The translations under genes and the position numbers were made by a program. This document shows, piece by piece, positions 44,396 to 55,436 of a stretch of DNA of 64,000 nt (within the stretch, counting starts at the first letter, position 1; each line of letters begins with the position of its first letter). The DNA comes from Peromyscus leucopus. Taxonomy: Eukaryota; Chordata; Mammalia; Rodentia; Cricetidae. Where the stretch lies: NCBI RefSeq assembly GCF_004664715.2, contig NC_051072.1, positions 31,517,994-31,581,993 of the forward strand, read 5' to 3'. Under the pieces are notes generated by a model. The model saw only the letters and a program-made list of their open reading frames with translations, did not search any database and was not told where the DNA came from.

Positions 44396-45080
44396 AGAAT
44401 TAGAGGCCAATCTCTCAATGAACATAGGTGCAGAAATCCTCGATAAAATACTCATAAACCAAATTAAAGAACACCACAGAGATTACCTACTATGATTCAC
44501 CCTGGCTTTATCCCTAAGATGCAGGAGTGATTCAAAGGTCAGGAAAACCATTTAATCATCTCATTAGATGCAGGAATGCCTTTGATAAAATCCAATATCC
44601 CTCCATTACATAAGTCCATGAGGATCTAAGGATACATGGGATACATCTCAACAAAGGCAAATTAGAACAATCTCACAGCCAACATCATGCTAAATGGAGA
44701 GAAATCCGAAGACTAGGATGTCCACTCTCTTTATTCCTATTCAATATGCTGCTTGAAGTCTTAACTAGAGCAATATGACAACTGAAGGAGATAAATGAAA
44801 TACAAATAAGGAAGTAAGAAGACAAAGTATCTTTATTTACAGATGATATTATTCACATAAAAAGACACTAAAGATTCTACCTGAAAACTTCTACAGGTGA
44901 CAAAAAAATTCATCCAATTTTCAGGATTAATCAACACAAAAAATTCATTAACCTTCCTATATGCAAACAATAAGTATACTAAGAAATAAATCAAGAAAAT
45001 AATACTGTATACAAAAGTATCAAAAATATAATGAAGGAACAACACTTTAAGTAAACAACACACTATCAACTAAAAAATTT
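43699..45080 (+). pseudogene. Outer L1 (level 0), right half: ORF2 linker and reverse-transcriptase region
   Basis: Picks up where 33455 left off: AGTTCTTAGAAAAGATTAAG matches the 'SWFFEKINK' block, AAATTAATCAAAAG the 'LTKRQRE' region, CATCTCATTAGATGCAGGAATG the '[10 protein letters not shown]' motif and TTTACAGATGATATTATT the FADD box (near 44837, now TDD). Frames are broken many times. Readable L1 similarity stops at about 45080, before the C-terminus. A B1 interrupts it at 44217. Confidence 0.75.
44201..44403 (+). repeat. Young B1 SINE with perfect 16-bp TSD
   Basis: The B1 body starts at 44217 (CCGGGCATTGGTGGCGCACG) and ends near 44360, followed by a pure A tail of about 30. The TSD AAAAAGGGAGAATTAG is identical at 44201-44216 and 44388-44403. 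It has cricetid-type diagnostics (GCTACCAAGTGAGCTCCAGG, CACAAAGCTACACAG). Confidence 0.95.
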
Positions 45081-45099
45081 CAGTGCCAGTAAATGGGTT

Positions 45100-45700
45100 A
45101 TCTCTTTTTTTCAGCTGTAGAATCCCAAGCATTACAGGCTATGGTCACTAATACTTGTTACCCTCCAAAACTTGACAATAAGACCCTATTGCTGAGTATA
45201 CAATGTATTTGAGTAATAAATATGGATAAATCAAGTGAATACTGACTTGGAAGCCTCATCCTTGTTGGGTAGCTTTCACAGTGCTGGAAGGTGCTAGTCA
45301 TGCTACTGAAGGAAAAAGTAACCATCAATATAACCTAGTCATGAATACTAGAAGCTAGACTCATGGCCTGCTTGGCAAAATATGCTTATTATAGTGGCAT
45401 GAATGTTCTAGGATTAACCAAGCACCTTCTTGGTGGATTTAAGGACCACTTAATGAAGAATAAGACATCCTTGGCACTGCTAACAAGGCTAAGATCCTAC
45501 ACTTAGATATGCATAGGCTTTAGCCGAAAACCTACTACTACTATTACTCTGCTAAGTGGACATGGCATTAAAATGGCTCGTAATAACTTATTCCTATACC
45601 CATAGATCAGTGCATCTTTCAACATGTATCAGAGAAACTTCTTCTTATAGTAAATTATGATTATCCCAGAAATGCACAACTGGTCAATGTTCAGAGAATA
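45100..45700 (+). repeat. Unclassified medium-copy rodent repeat, copy 2 (left part)
   Basis: Shares the block order described for 7080-7770. It is split by the Ppia retrocopy: AATGTTCAGAGAATAAGAAACTT runs up to the insertion and AGAGTTGTCAACCTGAAATG continues after it, to about 46680. Its family and coding potential are unknown. Confidence 0.5.
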
Positions 45701-46366
45701 AGAAACTTCAGCACTTTGCAGACTCCCCATCACTGCTTTCTGCAGCCATGGTCAGCCCCACCATGTTCTTTGACATCTCAGCCAGTTGTGGGCCCTTGGG
45801 CCATATCTTCTTCAAGCTGTTTCACAGAATTATTCCAGGATCCACACACCAGTGTGGTGACTTCACATGGCATTAGGTCCATCTACTGGGAGAAATGTGA
45901 GGGTGAGAGAACTTTATCCTGAAGCATACAGGTCCTAGCATCTTGTCCATGGCAAAGGCTGGAACAAACATAAATGGTTTCCAGTTTTTTTATCTGCATT
46001 ACCAAGACTGAGTGGCTGGATGACAAACCTGTGGTCTTCGAGAAGGTGAAAAAAGACATGAGCACTGTGGAAGCCATGGAGTGTTTTGGGTCCAGGAATG
46101 GCAAGACCAGCAAGAAGATCACCATTTCCAACTGTGGACAACTCTTATTCTTTTGTCTTGGGGGCATCCTACCCACCAGACCATTCCTTCTGTAGCTCAG
46201 GAGAGCACCCCCACCCCATCTGCTCCCAATACCCTATCATCTCTGCTCTCACTAAAGTTCTTGGGGTGCCATATTTTCCTCATTCCCCTCCAAGTCTAGC
46301 TACATTACAGAGTTAAGTTTATATTTATGAATAAAAGATAAATAAGAAAAAAAAAAGAAACTTCAG
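45701..46366 (+). pseudogene. Ppia: Processed pseudogene of Ppia (peptidyl-prolyl isomerase A, cyclophilin A)
   Basis: The parent gene encodes cytosolic cyclophilin A, a prolyl cis-trans isomerase. This intronless retrocopy (45713-46354) has a short 5' UTR, an ATG at 45748 opening MVSPTMFFDIS, then the FHRIIPG core, SILSMAKAG, a frameshifted [33 protein letters not shown] and CGQL. It continues with the parent 3' UTR (CATCCTACCCACCAGACC, CAGGAGAGCACCCCCACCCC), ATGAATAAAAGATAAATAAG and a poly(A) run. The TSD AAGAAACTTCAG is identical at 45701-45712 and 46355-46366. Damage: about 84 bp lost in-frame between the codons for FKLF and HRIIPG, a TAG soon after, further indels, and loss of the natural stop. 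The shorter frames in 45974-46195 are parts of it. Confidence 0.95.
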
Positions 46367-46680
46367 AGTTGTCAACCTGAAATGGGGCATCTGCATCACA
46401 ACCTTCCCCCTTAAAGGTTCAGGGATCTTCTCAGAAGAGGGAGTGGAAAGGTTGTAAGAGCCAGAGATGGTGGATGACTTCAACAGTGTTCTCTGCACTC
46501 AAAAAGATAAATGCAAATATGAATTCACAGTGATTATAACAGAATGCATGAGACTTGTGCAAGCCCAAAACAGATAAAATCCCAGTGACTGATTCAGGGA
46601 AGTTGAGCATGTAGTCCTACCCTTAGCTCAAGAGTTATTGACATTTGATAAATATTGGGAAAGGCAGAGTCAGTTTTCTT
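46367..46680 (+). repeat. Unclassified rodent repeat, copy 2 (right part)
   Basis: Continuation after the retrocopy, with GAAATGGGGCATCTGCATCA, TAAGAGCCAGAGATGGTGG and ACAGTGTTCTCTGCACTC blocks. Compare 7440-7560 in copy 1 (GAACATCATGGAAGAGAGAG). Confidence 0.5.
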
Positions 46681-46904
46681 TAGTTTGTGGCTACTAGTAT
46701 ATTGATCATACTCAGTAATATAACTTCTTCCCAGTAGGCTACATCTTTTAAAGGCTACCACCTCCTACCAATGTCATGGACTGGGAACTAAGACTTTGGT
46801 ACATGGGTCTTAGAAGAACAATTGCAATATAAACTACCATATGAAGCAAGAAGAAGACAAAAGAATCTTTCCTTAAAGAAATTTTTTTCTGAAGAAAATG
46901 TTAA

Positions 46905-47335
46905 ATATAAAAATATGGTGTTAACCAGGTGAACACAGCCCAGAGAATCAACTAAATGGGGCCCATAGTGTCTCACAGAGACTGAAGCAACCATCACAGA
47001 GCCTGCATGGGTCTGCACAAGTCCTCTGCATATATGTTATGGTTGTATAGCTTGCTGTTCTTGTGGAACTTCTATCAGTGGGAGTGGAGGTGTCTCTGAC
47101 TCTTTTGCCTGCTCTTGAGACCCTTTTCCTCCTAATGAGGGTTTATGCCTAGTCTTGTTGAAACTTGTTGTGTTGTGTTTGGTTGATATCCCTGGGAGAC
47201 CTGCTCTTTTCTGAAGGGAAATGGAGGAAAGTGGATCTGGGAGAGAAAAAAAGGTGTGGTAGTGGAGACTTGAAGGATGGGGGGTGGGCGGCAGGGGGAT
47301 TTCAGATGGATGTATAAGAGAAGAAAAAAAATTTT
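46905..47335 (+). mobile_element. L1 3' UTR fragment (older subtype)
   Basis: AAATGGGGCCCATAGTGTCTC, GAGCCTGCATGGGTCTGCAC, TTGTTGTGTTGTGTTTGGTTG and a G-rich purine tract (47220-47300) then an A-rich end are the ordered landmarks of a rodent L1 3' UTR. Compare 43320-43690. It may be the detached 3' end of the outer L1, but that is inference. Confidence 0.65.
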
Positions 47336-48574
47336 CAAATGGTGTTAAAAATCATTTTCTATTACTTAGCTAATACTACTTCCTCATTAGCCCCATCAAC
47401 ACACTTACATATATTTGCACACATATGGTGCCAACCAACAACACATGCACATGCTTGCATAAATATGATGAAAAAAAAAACTACCCTTAAGTCCCAGCTT
47501 TGCTTCTTCTAGCCATAGAGTTAGATGATAGAACTGTCTTCTTCTATTAATCACTGTCCTGTTAGCATCCTCTATTGTCATCCTAATGGAGATGCTAGAT
47601 GACAATTCAGTTGAGATCCTGTTGACACCAGACATTGATGAATGAGTAAAATATTTCAGGAACAATGTCTGTCTCTAGGCTCAGAATAACAAACAATACA
47701 GAACTCCCAAGTTGGCTTGTTCTTGAGATAAAAACATGCTTCTCTATCAAGTTCCTGATGAGCCTGTTGTAACTTGTTTCAGATTTCAGCAATATAACTT
47801 GTTTCTAAATATCCCCCTGATACTAAAGAAGCTAATGTTTAAACTGTATTTTATTCTATCACAGTTTTTAACATTATTTTTCCTCCAAGACTTACAATGT
47901 AAAAAGAGACCTCTGTCTATTTCATCCTTCAAAGTGTGTGCGAGTTTCTTCTGAAATGACTTGCTCAGGGTTCTCAGAGTTAAGCTGGCAACTGAGCTAA
48001 ACTTAGTCTTCTAGATATTTAATTTTTGAGATAACTGAACAGCAGCCAGAAACATTTGTATGAGCTTCTGAAAAATTGCTACAGATATATTCTCTAATCC
48101 CAAATAGGGGAGCCAAAATATATTACAGCTGCCCATTGCAATTCTGTTGAATTTGATTCCTTGAGATGATACCTCATGAAACTTTTATAGACATGGATGC
48201 TCAGACTACATAAAACCCAGAAGTCCATATGAAGCTATGTTCTCAAATCACTGGCACTCTTTCTGTATATAAATATTGGGACACCACAAAAGGGGTAATG
48301 ATTAACTTCTGTGTTTCCTAAAACAAGTTTATAATTAAAATTATTACTGAATATTTTAAGTTTCCTTTTTCCTATGAAACCAGTTTACACATAAGGTGGA
48401 ACAAATGGTATTATCCTTTGCAAAAAGTTTCAACATCAGAAAGATCCACAATCTCTCTTTCTTGTGGTTTTGTCTTTCCTCTGCCTAACTCCATCACAAT
48501 AAGTCATATCCTAGCTAAGACTCGTGGGTGTGTTAAAATTCAACTGCAATGCCCCTTTCTAATGTTTTTGAACA
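47336..48574. other. No supported feature
   Basis: Unique-looking AT-rich DNA with no recognised repeat or coding frame. Confidence 0.45.
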
Positions 48575-48801
48575 TTTTTTTAGATTAATTTTATTTTGCA
48601 TGTGTGAGGAGTTTTTACCTGCATGTATGTAGGCATACCGTGTGCATGCTCAGTGCCTGCAGAAAACAACAGATGGCATTTGATCTTCTGTAACTATAGT
48701 TAGGGATGGCTGTGAGTCCCCATGTAGATGATAGGAACTAAACGCTAGTCCTCCGAAAGAGCAAAAGTGTTCTTAGCCACTGATACATCTCCCCAGCCCC
48801 T
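48575..48801 (-). repeat. B3-type SINE, minus strand
   Basis: The minus strand begins GGGGCTGGGGAGATGTATCA and GTGGCTAAGAACAC and runs through the B3 body (GGCTGTGAGTCCCCATG in + orientation) to an AT-rich tail. Confidence 0.7.
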
Positions 48802-49839
48802 TGCTAAAGGATTTTGTATCTGTTAAGTTGTGATGATTTTGAATGATAGGGTTGTGAATGAATTTAGTTATGATTTGGTTGTGTTTAAGAAAGGCAGAAT
48901 GATCCATGGAATCGAGGACTCACTGAAAACATTGAATTAAATATGATGTATGTTATTTTATATTAGACACCAAATATCTATTTGACAAAATACTTTAAGT
49001 TAGACATATGTTATAATATGTGAACCATGGGTGAGTTTAAAAAATTTGGGGATTGATAAAGCCAAAGACTCATAGGAATTCCTAAAGCTAATGGAATCCA
49101 TTCATTTGTTCTATTGAAAAGGAAGAGTTGAGTGCATATGTCTCAATAAATTTGTCCAAAGTACTACACAAAATAATAACAGTTATCTAAGAACTGACAC
49201 CAATATTTTTATATGATCTCCAAAATATTTCTATACAATTAACTCTAGAACTTAAAGTTATAAAATAGAAGCTAATTCAAGTTGCTTTTGCCTCCTATCT
49301 TACCTGCTTAACAACCTTCTTAGTCCTAGTGGATAAACTATAGCTCAGGTAGCATTCCCAATATCTCAGAATGAGATATTTGATCTTAGTTCAAGATTGA
49401 GGAAAGGCATTTAAGACAAATATCCTACAATGGAGAGAAGAGAACAGATCTTAGCAGGTCATTACTCATGTCTGTCTTTCCCTGGAAACAAGTACATTCA
49501 TCTCTCATTCTGAGAAGACAATTTGGCAGATGTTAAGGGAAGTAGAAGGCTGGCATAGAAAAAACACTTGCTCTGTACTTCCTTCTAATGAGAAAACCAA
49601 TTCTATAAGCATAGAGAGGTTGATTACATGGAAGCTTAGCTATCTTCCCCTGGAATGGCTACAGACTAAAAATAAATAGGAAATAGTGAACCAATGAACC
49701 AATTTTATAATACAAAGCTGCCTAAAAGAATGTCTGAAATTAACTTTAGACAGAAATCTTTAAGGTATTTGTTGTATTCTCTTGTTTTTCATTGTCTCTT
49801 CTTGCTATTTTTTTCTGTATTCCCAATATGTGTATTGGA

Positions 49840-49840
<1 letters not shown>
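48802..49840. other. No supported feature
   Basis: AT-rich and unique-looking. No recognised repeat or coding frame. Confidence 0.45.

Positions 49841-49871
<31 letters not shown>
49841..49871 (+). repeat. (GT)15 microsatellite
   Basis: Pure GT run ending in TATAATATAT. Confidence 0.96.
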
Positions 49872-49874
<3 letters not shown>

Positions 49875-51631
49875 ATATATAAATTTCTTAAATGAAAAAA
49901 ATAATTGTTGCAATAGTTGCTTCTATATAATTTGATATAGAAGATTAAATAGATGCTCAGAATCCTTCTAATTTTTAAAAACAAAGAACAATTTGAGGAA
50001 GAAAATAACAATTACTCAACCCAAATTTCACCTCTTAATATCCTTTCGCTTTTGGATCATGTTTATATTTTTATTTGCTCTCTAATTTTTATGAATTTCA
50101 TATACATTGCAAAGAATCAAAAAGCAAAAAAATGTAAAAAACAAAAAATACTTAAAAGTCATTCAAAACAAACACTGAAAAATTATCATTATCATTAGGC
50201 AATTGCCACTCTAATTTTCCAAACTAAAAACATAGGAAAGCAGACATGTACAAGAAAGACTTACAAGGAGAATGAAGGGTGGATAGAGAGAAGACAGATG
50301 CTATGAATATTTTTATTAAAATTAGACTAGAATGAAAAAGATTTCTAAATTAAAAACATTTCAAACATTCCATTTGTTTTACTTGCCTTAGTGAAAAAAA
50401 ATGCAAGAAAAGATTGAACATCAAATGATTCTTCATTGCGAGAAGGAATATCTCACATACAACCCCATGAAAACTGAAAGGAAAGAACATGTTACTAACA
50501 GGTAAACTGTGTTTAAAATGTGTATTTCCATATCTATTGAACTCTTACTTTTGAACAATATAGTTTAGCCTTCTGATAAACTCATGTTCCTTCAGTGAAC
50601 GCATCAAGTATTTGCATCCATTTCACTGTTGTGTTTACACATTTCAAAGTTTATATTATTATATCTCTGAGGCTTCTCTATATATTCTGCAGCTATTATT
50701 GGCATATTGTTCAGTGTAAGTTCTAGGCTTAAATGGCTGTAATCTTTCACAGGTCTTTATGGGATTCACATCCTCCTTCTTTTGCTTGGTTTTAATGCTG
50801 AGGTTATTTCTTGTTTTACTACAGGGATATTACTCCACTGATGATTCCAGAGCCAAATTGGTAAAAACCGAGGAAACAAAGTTAAATTTGAACTTCCAGT
50901 GAGCAATAAGTTTTAGCATAAGCCTATCCCACATAATACTTTGCATATGCTATAATAAAGTAATATTCATTGTTTATCTGAGGTTCAAGTTGATCTGAGT
51001 GGCTTGTATTTTACTTGCTACAGAATGTCTGCTTTGTTTCAATTTCAAATAAACCATGAATTCAGTTATTGTAAGTGTTTTCCTGGCAACTACATTTGCA
51101 GATTTGGTGCAGGGGTGGGGAAGAAGGGCATGCCATCGCCACAGGAGAAACACCACTGCACTTAGAACCACTTCCCTGGTTGGAGCAGAGCACTGAATAT
51201 TCTGTTTCAAAGTTTCTTAGTCCCTTTCCCTTCATTTTCTTAAATCAAGGAGAAAGTGGGTATCGACACTATTCCTCCAAGATCGGGCATAGGGTGTAAA
51301 TTCTGTCTGCATGGGACATGATCTGGGCTTGAAAGAAGAGTGAGAAACAACACCAGGCCATGCTTTCTATGTCCTAATCAGAAACTGAAGTATTCCTCTC
51401 AACTAGAGGATTTTGTGATTTTTTTTCCCCTTCTCTTTTACTACTGTTTATTTTTATACATAAACTGGAGCTACTTATCCTGTTTGGGTAGTATTACTCA
51501 GTTTTGAGTTATTTCTAGTTGTTTTTCTTCATTATTTATTTTTTCCTCATGCCTTTAGGTTATGGAAGAGTGGATAGATAGAATGCACAAAGATTCTAAT
51601 CTCTCGTCTTCTATAAATATACATTTCTGGC
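49872..51631. other. No supported feature
   Basis: Very AT-rich up to about 50700, then mixed. No recognised repeat. Reading frames are short and unrecognised. Confidence 0.45.
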
Positions 51632-51770
51632 CCTTTGAGACAGGCTGTCATTAACCCACACTGGTTGTGCACTCACTATACAGTCAAGACTGACCTTAAA
51701 CTGCTGGTCCTCCTCCTCTCACGTGCTGGGATTGTAGACATGTGTACCACTATACCCATCTCTATCACAG
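51632..51770 (-). repeat. Old B1 SINE, minus strand
   Basis: TTTGAGACAGGCTGTCATTA, CTCACGTGCTGGGATTGTAG and CATGTGTACCACTATACCC are a reversed, highly diverged B1. Confidence 0.65.
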
Positions 51771-52016
51771 TACTTACAATTAAAATATCACAGTATTTAT
51801 ATTTTCTACTGAATCTAGCACTAATGAAATTATTTCAGGTGAAATCTTCTTTAAATAGAATAGGTTATTAAGTATACTGCAAGTAAGCCACAGGCTAGTG
51901 AGTAATAACTAGATCATTGATGCCTTGGATAAAATCATGTGGAAATACACAAGAGCTTTCAACACATTGTTTTAATATAGAGTTTCCAAACCCTGGAACC
52001 AAACTACTGAGATTTA

Positions 52017-52208
52017 AAGATGATTCTCAGCCGGGCGGTGGTGGCGCACGCCTTTAATCCCAGCACTCAGGAGGCAGAGCCAGGCGGATCTCTGTGAGTT
52101 CGAGGCCAGCCTGGGCTACCAAGTGAGTTCCAGGAAAGGCGCAAAGCTACACAGAGAAACCCTGTCTCGAAAAACCAAAAAATAAATAAATAAATAAATA
52201 TGATTCTC
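52017..52208 (+). repeat. Young B1 SINE with TSD
   Basis: Full-length B1 (52029-52177, AGCCGGGCGGTGGTGGCGCA) with an (AAAT)n tail. TSD AAGATGATTCTC at 52017 and AATATGATTCTC at 52197, one mismatch. Near-consensus for the cricetid B1 type. Confidence 0.92.
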
Positions 52209-52325
52209 TTTGTGTCTCTATTAGCCTCATTACATGACCCGGACTGGCCCTGGACTCACAATTCTACTGTCTTTGACTCCCAAGTGGTGGGGTTACAGAC
52301 ATGTGCTACCATACCTAGTGTGCCA
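52209..52325 (-). repeat. Diverged B1-like element, minus strand
   Basis: ATGACCCGGACTGGCCCTGG, GTGGTGGGGTTACAGACATG and GCTACCATACCTAGTG follow a reversed B1 order. The young B1 was inserted into its left end. Confidence 0.5.
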
Positions 52326-52949
52326 CCATGCCTCGCCAAAGCACGGCTCCACATTTTCTTCTTGACTACTTGGGCAAGACTCGCTTTCCTTACTTTTTGC
52401 TTCCCTGCTTGTCAATAGAACATGATAATGCACTACCTCTTCCCCAGACATTATCTGAGAGTGAAATGAAAGGGGCACACTTGGGAAGACATTCCAGAGT
52501 GTTCACGCGTGGTGATGGCTACAGTACTCATCAAGCTCTAGTGAGCATCTTTCACAAACATTGATGGCAATTATGATTTCAATCGTTACGCAGAATCCTT
52601 CCGATCTCAGAATCACAAAATGTTAAACTGAAAGGATCCTTCACACTTACCCCAGAATTTCATTGTTTTCGAGATCAAAGAGCAATAAAATTCTCATCAA
52701 AATTCATACTGCCTCATAGGACTACTCTCCTCAGAGAGAGAATGTTAATGGACTTAACTTTACTATAGTGGGAGTCATAATGCAGCATTAGTACAGGGGT
52801 ATGCCCTGAGAGCCAATGGTGTATACACATCAAAGTACACTGACAAAATAATGGGGTGTGGTTCAGTTAAGGAATGATGATGGCCAACACTCCTCGTGAC
52901 ATTGCATTGTACAGTGCTTTACAGTAACCATTTTATTTAATTTGCATTT
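52326..52949. other. No supported feature
   Basis: Unique-looking, mixed composition, no recognised feature. Confidence 0.45.
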
Positions 52950-53172
52950 ATTTGTTATTTTTGATGTATTTTATTTTATTACCTTGTGTATATGTATTTC
53001 CTCTGAATGTATTCTTGTGCACCACATACATGCCTAGTGCCCAGGGAGACCACAAGAAGGCATTGGATTATCTGAACCTGGAGTTACAGACAGTTGGGCG
53101 CCACCACATGACTGAACCTAGGTCCTCTGGCAGAACAGCCAGTGCTCTTAAACTGCTGAGCCATCTCTCCAG

Positions 53173-53173
<1 letters not shown>
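52950..53173 (-). repeat. B3-type SINE, minus strand
   Basis: The minus strand starts TCTGGAGAGATGGCTCAGCA and runs through GAGGACCTAGGTTCAGTCAT and AACTCCAGGTTCAGATAATC. Its 5' head abuts a GT microsatellite. Confidence 0.75.

Positions 53174-53217
<44 letters not shown>
53174..53217 (+). repeat. (GT)n microsatellite between two SINEs
   Basis: 22 GT units lie exactly between the head of the B3 on the left and the tail of another minus-strand SINE on the right. Confidence 0.97.
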
Positions 53218-53368
53218 GCCCACATGCCCTATCTTACCTGTGGAGGTCAGAGGACAACATATGGGAGTCATTCTCTCCTTATACCAAGTGGGTTCCAAAG
53301 ATAAAGCTGAAATCACTAGCCTTGTTGACAAGAATCTTTACCCACTGAACCATCTTGCCAACCCAACC
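53218..53368 (-). repeat. tRNA-headed SINE (B3/B4 group), minus strand
   Basis: GTGGAGGTCAGAGGACAACA, GAGTCATTCTCTCCTTATAC, then TTTACCCACTGAACCATCTTG, a reversed A-box head. The GT microsatellite lies at its 3' tail end, the usual site for such repeats to grow. Confidence 0.65.
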
Positions 53369-53419
53369 TTTTCATTTTCAGTTTATTTTCAAATAACATG
53401 GGTGGGCCTGGCTAGGTGA

Positions 53420-53760
53420 GTCTTTGGAGCATGAGACACTTAAAACAACACTAAGATATAGTGAACACAGAAATCAGTACCATAGTTCTTTATTATCAAT
53501 ATCGAGGACTTCATACTGCACATAACTGCATACATTGTACTTTTATGCAACTGGCCATGGAGTACGTGTGTTTGCACCAGCATTACTGCAAACACATAAG
53601 CAATGTGTTGTGCCATATTAAGATAATTACAGTGTGAAAACAGTAGTAGGTAAAAGTAGTCTTTCCATTTCATTGTGATCTCATGGGATCCACCCCCATC
53701 ACCTACCCAGCCCATTACTGAACAACAACAACAAAAAAAATTGTGTGGCATATGATTAAG
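53420..53760 (-). mobile_element. Ancient DNA transposon fragment, Tigger-like (tentative)
   Basis: GTGAACACAGAAATCAGTAC, GGACTTCATACTGCACATAA, TTGCACCAGCATTACTGCAA and TTTCATTGTGATCTCATGGG are ordered blocks I associate with an ancient eutherian Tigger-type element. Divergence fits great age. The 188-codon minus-strand frame that crosses it is mostly this repeat and is not treated as a gene. Confidence 0.4.
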
Positions 53761-55287
53761 AATTATTTTTCCTAGATAATGTGGTAAACTGAAGCACACG
53801 GAACCTTCTAGATAACACTGAGAACTTACTTGTAGTAGTGGTGGTGGTGAAAAGCGGAATTCTGAGATAAAACAAGGCAGCACCAGAAGCCATTTCAAAT
53901 GGAGCAAAAGGCATTGCTTTTCAGCAGCTGAACTCACCCAGGTTCCTCCATCAGTGACAAGGGATGTCCCCACATAGCATGACTCTGGGACTGGCTTTCT
54001 CCCCAAAAGGCTGCATGATCATGCTGGAGCGCATCTCCTTCAACACCTTTAAGACTCAAGAGAACACTTGTTCAGTCAGACTTCATGTGCAGACATGATG
54101 CCAATGGCCTGATAAGCGGGATTACTTCCTGCCATCTGGGCTCAGCATTTATTCCAACATCTATCTACATTTTAATTTACTAAGTGGTAGAAAGAGAAAA
54201 AAAAATGATGTTTGGAATGTCACATCTGAACCGATGATTCCAGAAGTTTTCTTCTGGAAATATACATGATCCCAGTGATTATATTTAGATATAGAGGCTT
54301 ATACTAATGAAGCTGGGGTTATAAGTTCAATTATCACAGGGACCAATTAGCTCTTTTGTTCCTCATCTAGAACTTGCATGAAGTCATTGATTGAACCACT
54401 TATTAAGTGCTTAGTGCTGGCCAGCCCTGGGACCACACTCTAAGGAGGAAAATGTGCTCGGGAAGGACCAGTGTTACATTCAAAGAAACACGCTTTGTTG
54501 ACTATGCCTAGGTTGTTATTTGGCTGAATGGCATGAGAAAAATGAAAACAGTGGAGGAAAAAACTAGAGAAAGGAGAAGAAATGTATTTCCATTACCAGA
54601 AAATAAACTATGGAGGAATTGCTTGGACATTACAAGGAAAACTTAGCCTTAATCCTCACACATATGTTATAAGCTTATATCCAATCTACATCCCCAGAAG
54701 ACATCAACAAAGGTATAAAGTATGATAGCTGGATTCTAGAAAGGTAGAAAATACACAGAATGGAGAACCAAAAGAACTCAACATCCAGGGGTCTTTGGGA
54801 AATGGGTTCATACGTCAGGAGAGCGTCCACAACATTTCAGAAATGGGCTCCTGCAGAAGCTAAAAGCGCTCTAACAACAGCAACACACATGTAGCAACAA
54901 TGAACAGATTCTTCAGTCCACACAGCAATGTCAGTGCCTTAATTTTTAGATTCTCAATTCAATTGGTTGAGTCCATGTAAAAGTTCCCTCGGGTTATTAT
55001 AGAAAAGAAGATTTCTACCCACTGTTTTGTAGATCATATAATGTATTCAGCTTGGGTTTTAACTATAGGAATTACCATATTTATAGATAGTTAGAATTAT
55101 ATAAATTCTTAATTTTATGAAACTCAATGCCATTTAGTTCTGTAAAATATATCTTTTCTTTATTTAGTAACTGGAAAAAAATGGCATATAAGTAGAATCA
55201 CTCAGATAATCTTCCTGGAGAATGGATTGGGGTTTAACATGTTTAAGGACTGTTGGTTGATAGTAAGTTTTTCCAATAAAAAAAAAA
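53761..55287. other. No supported feature
   Basis: Unique-looking sequence with no recognised repeats. Confidence 0.45.
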
Positions 55288-55436
55288 TGTCTGGTGGTGG
55301 TGGCACATGCCTTTAATCCCAGCACTCAGGAGGTTAGAGGCCGGCTGATATTGGTGAGTTCAAGGCCAGCCTGGTCTACAGAGTGAGTTCTACGACAGCC
55401 AGAGCTGAATGTAACACAGAGAAACCCTGTCTTAAA
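55288..55436 (+). repeat. B1 SINE, + strand, moderately diverged
   Basis: TGGTGGTGGCACATGCCTTT, TTCAAGGCCAGCCTGGTCTA and GAGAAACCCTGTCTTAAAAA in order. The middle is altered (CAGCCAGAGCTGAATGTAAC). Confidence 0.85.

Noticed and set aside
45974..46195. 73-codon frame with cyclophilin-like sequence as a small gene
   Set aside because: It is the frame-shifted middle of the Ppia processed pseudogene.
53440..54006. 188-codon minus-strand frame
   Set aside because: It lies largely in an ancient transposon-like repeat, has a run of cysteines from a GCAACAACA-type tract, and shows no recognisable protein family.
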